9,016 bases of DNA, from the NCBI GenBank assembly GCA_028288645.1, contig JAQBNJ010000084.1, positions 1 through 9,016 of the forward strand, in the 5' to 3' direction. The position numbers and the translations under genes are program-made. Shown here piece after piece: positions 6,232 through 9,016 of this stretch. Each line of letters begins with the position of its first letter. Position 1 is the stretch's first letter. The notes beneath the pieces were generated by a model. The model saw nothing but the letters and a program-made list of their open reading frames with translations. It was not told the DNA's origin and did not search any database. This DNA comes from Sediminibacterium sp. Lineage in GTDB: Bacteria > Bacteroidota > Bacteroidia > Chitinophagales > Chitinophagaceae.

Positions 6232-6292
6232 GCCACAGAATACACAGATTACCACAGAAAAAATCTGTGAAAATCTGTGTATTCTGTGGCAA
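6230..6292. repeat. Near-perfect palindrome between convergent genes (ACACAGATT family)
   Basis: Positions 6230-6250 and 6272-6292 are perfectly complementary over 21 bp. After a 2-bp mismatch, a further 6 bp (CACAGA 6253-6258 with TCTGTG 6264-6269) close on a five-A loop. Each arm is made of short tandem units: CCACAGAAT (6233), ACACAGATT (6242) and ACCACAGAAA (6251). It lies between the stop codons of two convergent genes and starts where the preceding terminator's T-tract ends. It could serve as an RNA-processing or transcription barrier for the minus-strand rlmI transcript, although no T-tract follows it on that strand. Confidence 0.9.
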
Positions 6293-6302
6293 TTGTTTTC
6301 AC

Positions 6303-7478
6303 CTACTTATCAGTGACTTCAACAATTAAAAACTTCAGGTAATTCGTATTCTCCATTCTCCAAATGATCGGGTGATCACTTGCCTGCGCCTGGAATGTTA
6401 CCTGTCGTATTTTTTTACGGGCATCCTTCGCGGCCTGTTCAATTGTATGCAGAAATTGTTCGGGCGTTACAAGGTTGGTACAACTGGATGTCACTAAAAA
6501 TCCTCCATTGCGGATCAGTTTCATGCCACGCAGGTTGATCTCTTTATAACCGGTTAATGCTTTCTGAATATTCTCGCGGCTCTTGGTGAATGCAGGTGGA
6601 TCAAGCATCACCACATCATACTGCCTTCCGTCTTTGCCCCATTGTTTTAAAACATCAAATGCATTTACGGCTTCAAAGCGACAGATCTTATCCAACCCAT
6701 TCAGCGTTGCATTTTTATTTGCCTGTGAAACTGCGTTCTCGGAAATATCCAATCCCAGAACAGACTTCGCGCCATAATGTGCGGCATGAATTTCGAATGT
6801 GCCGGTATAGGTAAATACACCCAATACTTCCGCATCTTTTACAATATGCTTAATGGCGCGGCGGTTATCCTGCTGATCAAGGAAATAACCTGTCTTCTGT
6901 CCATTCTCTATATCAACAATAAATTGCAAACCATTTTCATTGATGAGAACATTCGTATCAAACGGCGCGGTTAAAAATCCTTTTTGTTGCGGCAGTCCCT
7001 CGAGTTCGCGAACGGGTACATCATTCCTTTCATAAATTCCTTTGGGAGAAAAAATGGATTGAATGGCCTGCACGATCGCTTCCTTCCAGGTATCAATTCC
7101 CAACGAAAGCGTTTGTATCACGAAGTAATCGTTGAACTTATCAATGATCAATGCAGGCAGTTGATCTGCTTCTCCAAAAACCAGCCGGCAATTTTCCGTG
7201 TACCCGATCTTTTTCCTGTATTCCCAAGCCTGTGCGATGCGGTTATGAAAGAACTGCGCGTCGATCGGTTCCTGTTTCCGCGTCAGCAAACGCACCAGTA
7301 TTTGCGATTTCGGGTTGATGTACCCTTTCCCGGCAAATTTCCCATCCCCATAATGCACTTCCACAATATCGCCGCCGGTAACTTCACCATCTATTCTTTC
7401 AACTTCATTTCCATAGATCCAGGGGTGTCCGTTGGCAACTCTTGGGGCGATCTTCTTACGCAGGTATACTTTCGTCAT
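6303..7478 (-). CDS. rlmI: Class I SAM-dependent rRNA large subunit methyltransferase (RlmI-like)
   Basis: The 391-residue cytosolic protein has the RlmI architecture: an N-terminal PUA domain (about 1-75, with GHPWIYGNEV at 17-26), a middle domain (FGEADQLPALIIDKFNDYFV), and a C-terminal Rossmann methyltransferase. E. coli RlmI makes 5-methylcytosine at position 1962 of 23S rRNA; that exact target is inferred here. Visible methyltransferase motifs are FLDQQDNRRAI, motif I VLGVFTYTGTFEIHAA (218-233), the acidic LGLDISENA, DPPAFTKS (Asp293) and TSSCT with Cys333 as a candidate catalytic cysteine. Residue 220 in motif I is Gly where I would expect Asp or Asn. The gene is convergent with the T9SS-domain gene and divergent from grpE. 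A TAnnTTTG box lies just before its start. Confidence 0.92.
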   Translation of the reverse strand: MTKVYLRKKIAPRVANGHPWIYGNEVERIDGEVTGGDIVEVHYGDGKFAGKGYINPKSQILVRLLTRKQEPIDAQFFHNRIAQAWEYRKKIGYTENCRLVFGEADQLPALIIDKFNDYFVIQTLSLGIDTWKEAIVQAIQSIFSPKGIYERNDVPVRELEGLPQQKGFLTAPFDTNVLINENGLQFIVDIENGQKTGYFLDQQDNRRAIKHIVKDAEVLGVFTYTGTFEIHAAHYGAKSVLGLDISENAVSQANKNATLNGLDKICRFEAVNAFDVLKQWGKDGRQYDVVMLDPPAFTKSRENIQKALTGYKEINLRGMKLIRNGGFLVTSSCTNLVTPEQFLHTIEQAAKDARKKIRQVTFQAQASDHPIIWRMENTNYLKFLIVEVTDK

Positions 7479-7482
7479 CGGG

Positions 7483-7490
7483 CAAAGATA
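7483..7490 (-). promoter_or_regulatory. Bacteroidota -7 promoter box for rlmI
   Basis: On the minus strand the bases read TATCTTTG, a full match to TAnnTTTG. The box is only 4 nt from the rlmI start codon, so a transcript from it would be nearly leaderless. Farther upstream lies the GTTTGTG repeat arm, which reads as ACAAAC units on this strand and offers no TTTG -33 element. Confidence 0.5.
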
Positions 7491-7497
7491 TGGGAGG

Positions 7498-7674
7498 GTT
7501 TGTGGTTTGTAGTTTGTGGTTTGTGGTTAAGTATGCAAAACTGCCGTTTGGCGTGCGGACAACTCTCAATTTTGGGAGGTTTTGTAGTTTGTGATGTATC
7601 TGTTTGGATTAGCTCTACAAGACTGCCTTTTTTGGGTGCAAACAACCACAAACCACAAACTACAAACCACAAAC
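7498..7674. repeat. Inverted repeat with 31-bp perfect heptamer arms (GTTTGTG family) between rlmI and grpE
   Basis: The left arm (7498-7528) is GTTTGTG, GTTTGTA, GTTTGTG, GTTTGTG and GTT. The right arm (7644-7674) is its exact reverse complement over all 31 bp. A degenerate direct copy of the left arm sits at 7579-7593. The 115-bp centre has no credible gene. The element lies between two divergent start codons, 20 nt upstream of rlmI and 81 nt upstream of grpE, so it cannot be a terminator for either gene. Part of it is an 82-bp tandem duplication (7491-7572 with 7573-7654). Confidence 0.92.
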
Positions 7675-7713
7675 TTGCCCTTCACCTGCCAATTTTTCCC
7701 ATTTCCACGCCTC

Positions 7714-7728
7714 GGCAAAATTTTTGCC
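7714..7728. promoter_or_regulatory. Small palindrome upstream of grpE, possible operator
   Basis: GGCAAAATTTTTGCC is a perfect 7-bp inverted repeat around one central base, 27 nt before the grpE start. It falls where a promoter or operator for the grpE-dnaJ unit would be expected. It is not the CIRCE element of HrcA-controlled genes. A regulatory role is inference. Confidence 0.35.
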
Positions 7729-7755
7729 TATACTGTATCACAACGAATTATTACT

Positions 7756-8325
7756 ATGGAAGAGAGAGAAACCACGCAAAATCAACAAACAGCCGACACT
7801 ATGGACGGAATGGATATTAATACTGACGAAAATGCAGCCGGTACCTCGCACCTGAACGAGCCGGTAGCTGAAGAGGACGTATTTGATAAATTGGAGGCCG
7901 AGATCAAAGAGCAAAAGGACAAATACCTCCGTTTGATGGCCGAATTCGACAATTTCCGCCGCAGAACCGCCAAAGAAAGGCTGGAACTGATGCAGACCGC
8001 GGGTAAGGAAGTGATCGTTTCCTTACTTGATGTATTGGACGATGTTGACCGCGCCGAAAAACAATTACAGGGATCGGATGATATCGCATTGCAGAAAGAA
8101 GGGATCCAGTTGGTCTTTAATAAGCTGAGATCAACCCTGCAATCCAAAGGCATAAAAGCCATGGAAAGCATCAACTCAGATTTTGATGTGGAGAAACATG
8201 AGGCCATCACTGAAATTCCTGCGCCCACGCCTGCTTTACGGGGTAAAGTGATAGATGAAGTGGTGAAAGGATATTACCTGAATGATAAACTGATCCGCTT
8301 CGCGAAAGTGGTGGTGGGGAAATAA
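7756..8325 (+). CDS. grpE: Nucleotide exchange factor GrpE
   Basis: GrpE is the cytosolic co-chaperone that releases ADP from DnaK (Hsp70) and lets it reload with ATP. The 189-residue product is of usual length. It has an acidic disordered N-terminus (1-40), a long coiled-coil helix (about 41-85, including EAEIKEQKDKYLRLMAEFDN and FRRRTAKERLELMQ), and the C-terminal beta domain with the GrpE signature: FDVEKHEAITEIP, then GKVIDEVVKGYYLNDKLIRF and AKVVVGK. The start at 7756 (MEERETTQNQQ) is preferred because the open frame back to 7591 crosses the inverted repeat and gives low-complexity sequence unlike GrpE. Met16 or Met19 are less likely alternatives. dnaJ follows after 78 bp, mostly occupied by another inverted repeat, so the two genes probably form a heat-shock operon. 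Confidence 0.96.
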   Translation: MEERETTQNQQTADTMDGMDINTDENAAGTSHLNEPVAEEDVFDKLEAEIKEQKDKYLRLMAEFDNFRRRTAKERLELMQTAGKEVIVSLLDVLDDVDRAEKQLQGSDDIALQKEGIQLVFNKLRSTLQSKGIKAMESINSDFDVEKHEAITEIPAPTPALRGKVIDEVVKGYYLNDKLIRFAKVVVGK

Positions 8326-8327
8326 AG

Positions 8328-8408
8328 CTGTTAGCCATTAGCCTTTAGCTGCAAGCAAGGAGATGGTTTTTATTTTTTGCTTGCAGCTAAAAGCTACATG
8401 CTAATGGC
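8328..8408. repeat. Inverted repeat with heptamer arms (CTTTTAG family) reaching into dnaJ
   Basis: The left arm is CTGTTAG (8328), CCATTAG (8335), CCTTTAG (8342) and CTGCAAG (8349). The right arm, on the minus strand from 8407 back to 8380, is CCATTAG, CATGTAG, CTTTTAG and CTGCAAG. Positions 8344-8358 pair perfectly with 8377-8391 (15 bp), and 8334-8342 pair with 8400-8408 (9 bp). The right arm carries 7 extra nt, exactly one unit, between the paired blocks. The dnaJ start codon (8404-8406) lies inside the last heptamer. Confidence 0.87.
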
Positions 8409-9016
8409 AACCAAAAGAGATTTTTACGAAATATTAGGCGTAAGCAAAACTGCATCTGCCGATGAGATCAAGAAAGCTTATCGCAAAGTGGCCATGCAGT
8501 TCCATCCTGACCGTAATCCCGGTGATAAGGAAGCGGAAGAAAAATTCAAAGAAGCCGCAGAAGCTTACGAGATCCTGAGTGATACAGACAAGAAATCAAA
8601 ATATGATCGCTTTGGTCACCAGGCTTTCGGCCCCGGAATGCAAGGCGGTGGTGGCTATGGCAATATGAATACCGACGATATCTTCAGTCAGTTCGGTGAT
8701 ATTTTCGGCGATGATATGTTCGGCAGTTTCTTTGGCGGCGGTGGACGACGCGGTGGTGGCGGAAGAGCCGCACGCGGACAACGCGGAAGTAATCTTCGCA
8801 TCAAACTGAAACTTACATTCGAAGAGATCGCGAAAGGTGTTGTGAAGAATGTGAAAGTGAAGAAGCATGTGATATGTACCACCTGTGCCGGCAGCGGCGC
8901 AAAAGACAAGAACAGTGTGCAAACCTGCGGTACCTGCAATGGTAGTGGCCAGGTGAGAAAAGTGACCAGCACTTTTTTGGGACAGATGCAAACAGTTACT
9001 ACCTGTCCCACCTGTA
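8404..9016 (+). CDS. dnaJ: Chaperone DnaJ, N-terminal part (3' end outside window)
   Basis: DnaJ is the Hsp40 co-chaperone that delivers unfolded substrates to DnaK and stimulates its ATPase. The window contains 204 residues. The J domain (about 5-70) starts [10 protein letters not shown] and has the essential HPD motif at 34-36. A Gly/Phe-rich region (76-128, with repeated DIFxxFGDIFGD and FFGGGG) follows. Next is the zinc-binding domain with CTTCAGSG (Cys158, Cys161), CGTCNGSG (Cys175, Cys178) and the beginning of the third pair (Cys201, Cys204), where the window ends. This order identifies a full type I DnaJ rather than a CbpA-like protein. A second in-frame ATG at 8398 (ATG-CTA-ATG) would add two residues; 8404 gives the usual MA-KRD opening. 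The start region is part of the inverted repeat between grpE and dnaJ. Confidence 0.96.
   Translation, partial: MATKRDFYEILGVSKTASADEIKKAYRKVAMQFHPDRNPGDKEAEEKFKEAAEAYEILSDTDKKSKYDRFGHQAFGPGMQGGGGYGNMNTDDIFSQFGDIFGDDMFGSFFGGGGRRGGGGRAARGQRGSNLRIKLKLTFEEIAKGVVKNVKVKKHVICTTCAGSGAKDKNSVQTCGTCNGSGQVRKVTSTFLGQMQTVTTCPTC

Noticed and set aside
7498..7674. CRISPR array, suggested by repeated short units
   Set aside because: The units are 7 nt, contiguous and inverted between arms. There are no 25-40 nt direct repeats with unique spacers and no cas genes.
7498..7674. Insertion sequence or complete transposon
   Set aside because: The centre is only 115 bp with no transposase, and I could find no target-site duplication. 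A non-autonomous element remains possible and is treated as a finding.
7591..7755. 55-residue N-terminal extension of GrpE
   Set aside because: It consists of translated repeat DNA (TTTNHKLQTTN-like sequence) and lies upstream of the likely promoter region.
7679..7755. CIRCE (HrcA operator) before grpE
   Set aside because: No TTAGCACTC-N9-GAGTGCTAA or close variant is present.
8596..9011. Two overlapping minus-strand open frames opposite dnaJ
   Set aside because: Shadows of the Gly-rich and Cys-rich coding region of dnaJ; the plus frame has J domain, HPD and zinc motifs.

Overview
The window looks like a chromosomal segment of a Bacteroidota bacterium, most likely of the Chitinophagaceae type. 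The evidence is a type IX secretion (T9SS) C-terminal sorting domain, the Bacteroidota-style RNA polymerase omega subunit, the DUF4835 and DUF4296 proteins, the absence of clear Shine-Dalgarno sites, and -7 boxes of the TAnnTTTG type. Family placement is from memory of protein families, not from a search. All protein genes are ordinary housekeeping or metabolic genes. I see no phage, insertion sequence, CRISPR array or RNA gene.

Layout. Positions 1-944 hold the end of bamD, an overlapping rpoZ and a rho-independent terminator. Positions 1065-3536 are a tight operon of coaBC (coenzyme A synthesis), a secreted DUF4835 protein and a DUF4296 lipoprotein, with overlapping start and stop codons. 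Positions 3572-5048 encode the two subunits of a 3-oxoacid CoA-transferase, separated by 118 bp. Positions 5239-5712 encode a peroxiredoxin with its own terminator. Positions 5828-6175 encode a very small secreted protein that is almost only a T9SS sorting domain. On the minus strand, 6303-7478 is an RlmI-type rRNA methyltransferase. Divergent from it are grpE (7756-8325) and dnaJ (8404 to the window edge), the co-chaperones of DnaK.

The striking part lies between the genes. Six of the eight intergenic gaps carry a long inverted repeat, and the six are unrelated in sequence. When read unit by unit they share one architecture: each arm is a run of about four or five degenerate short tandem units, and the two arms face each other across a non-repeated centre. 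The unit is 7 nt in four elements (near 961-1043, 4268-4386, 7498-7674 and 8328-8407), 8 nt in one (5058-5182) and 9-10 nt in one (6230-6292). They sit in every context: downstream of a terminator, inside operons, between convergent genes and between divergent genes. They therefore cannot all be simple terminators. One of them contains the dnaJ start codon inside its last heptamer. Another contains an ancient 82-bp tandem duplication. This set of intergenic elements is my best candidate for something insufficiently described.
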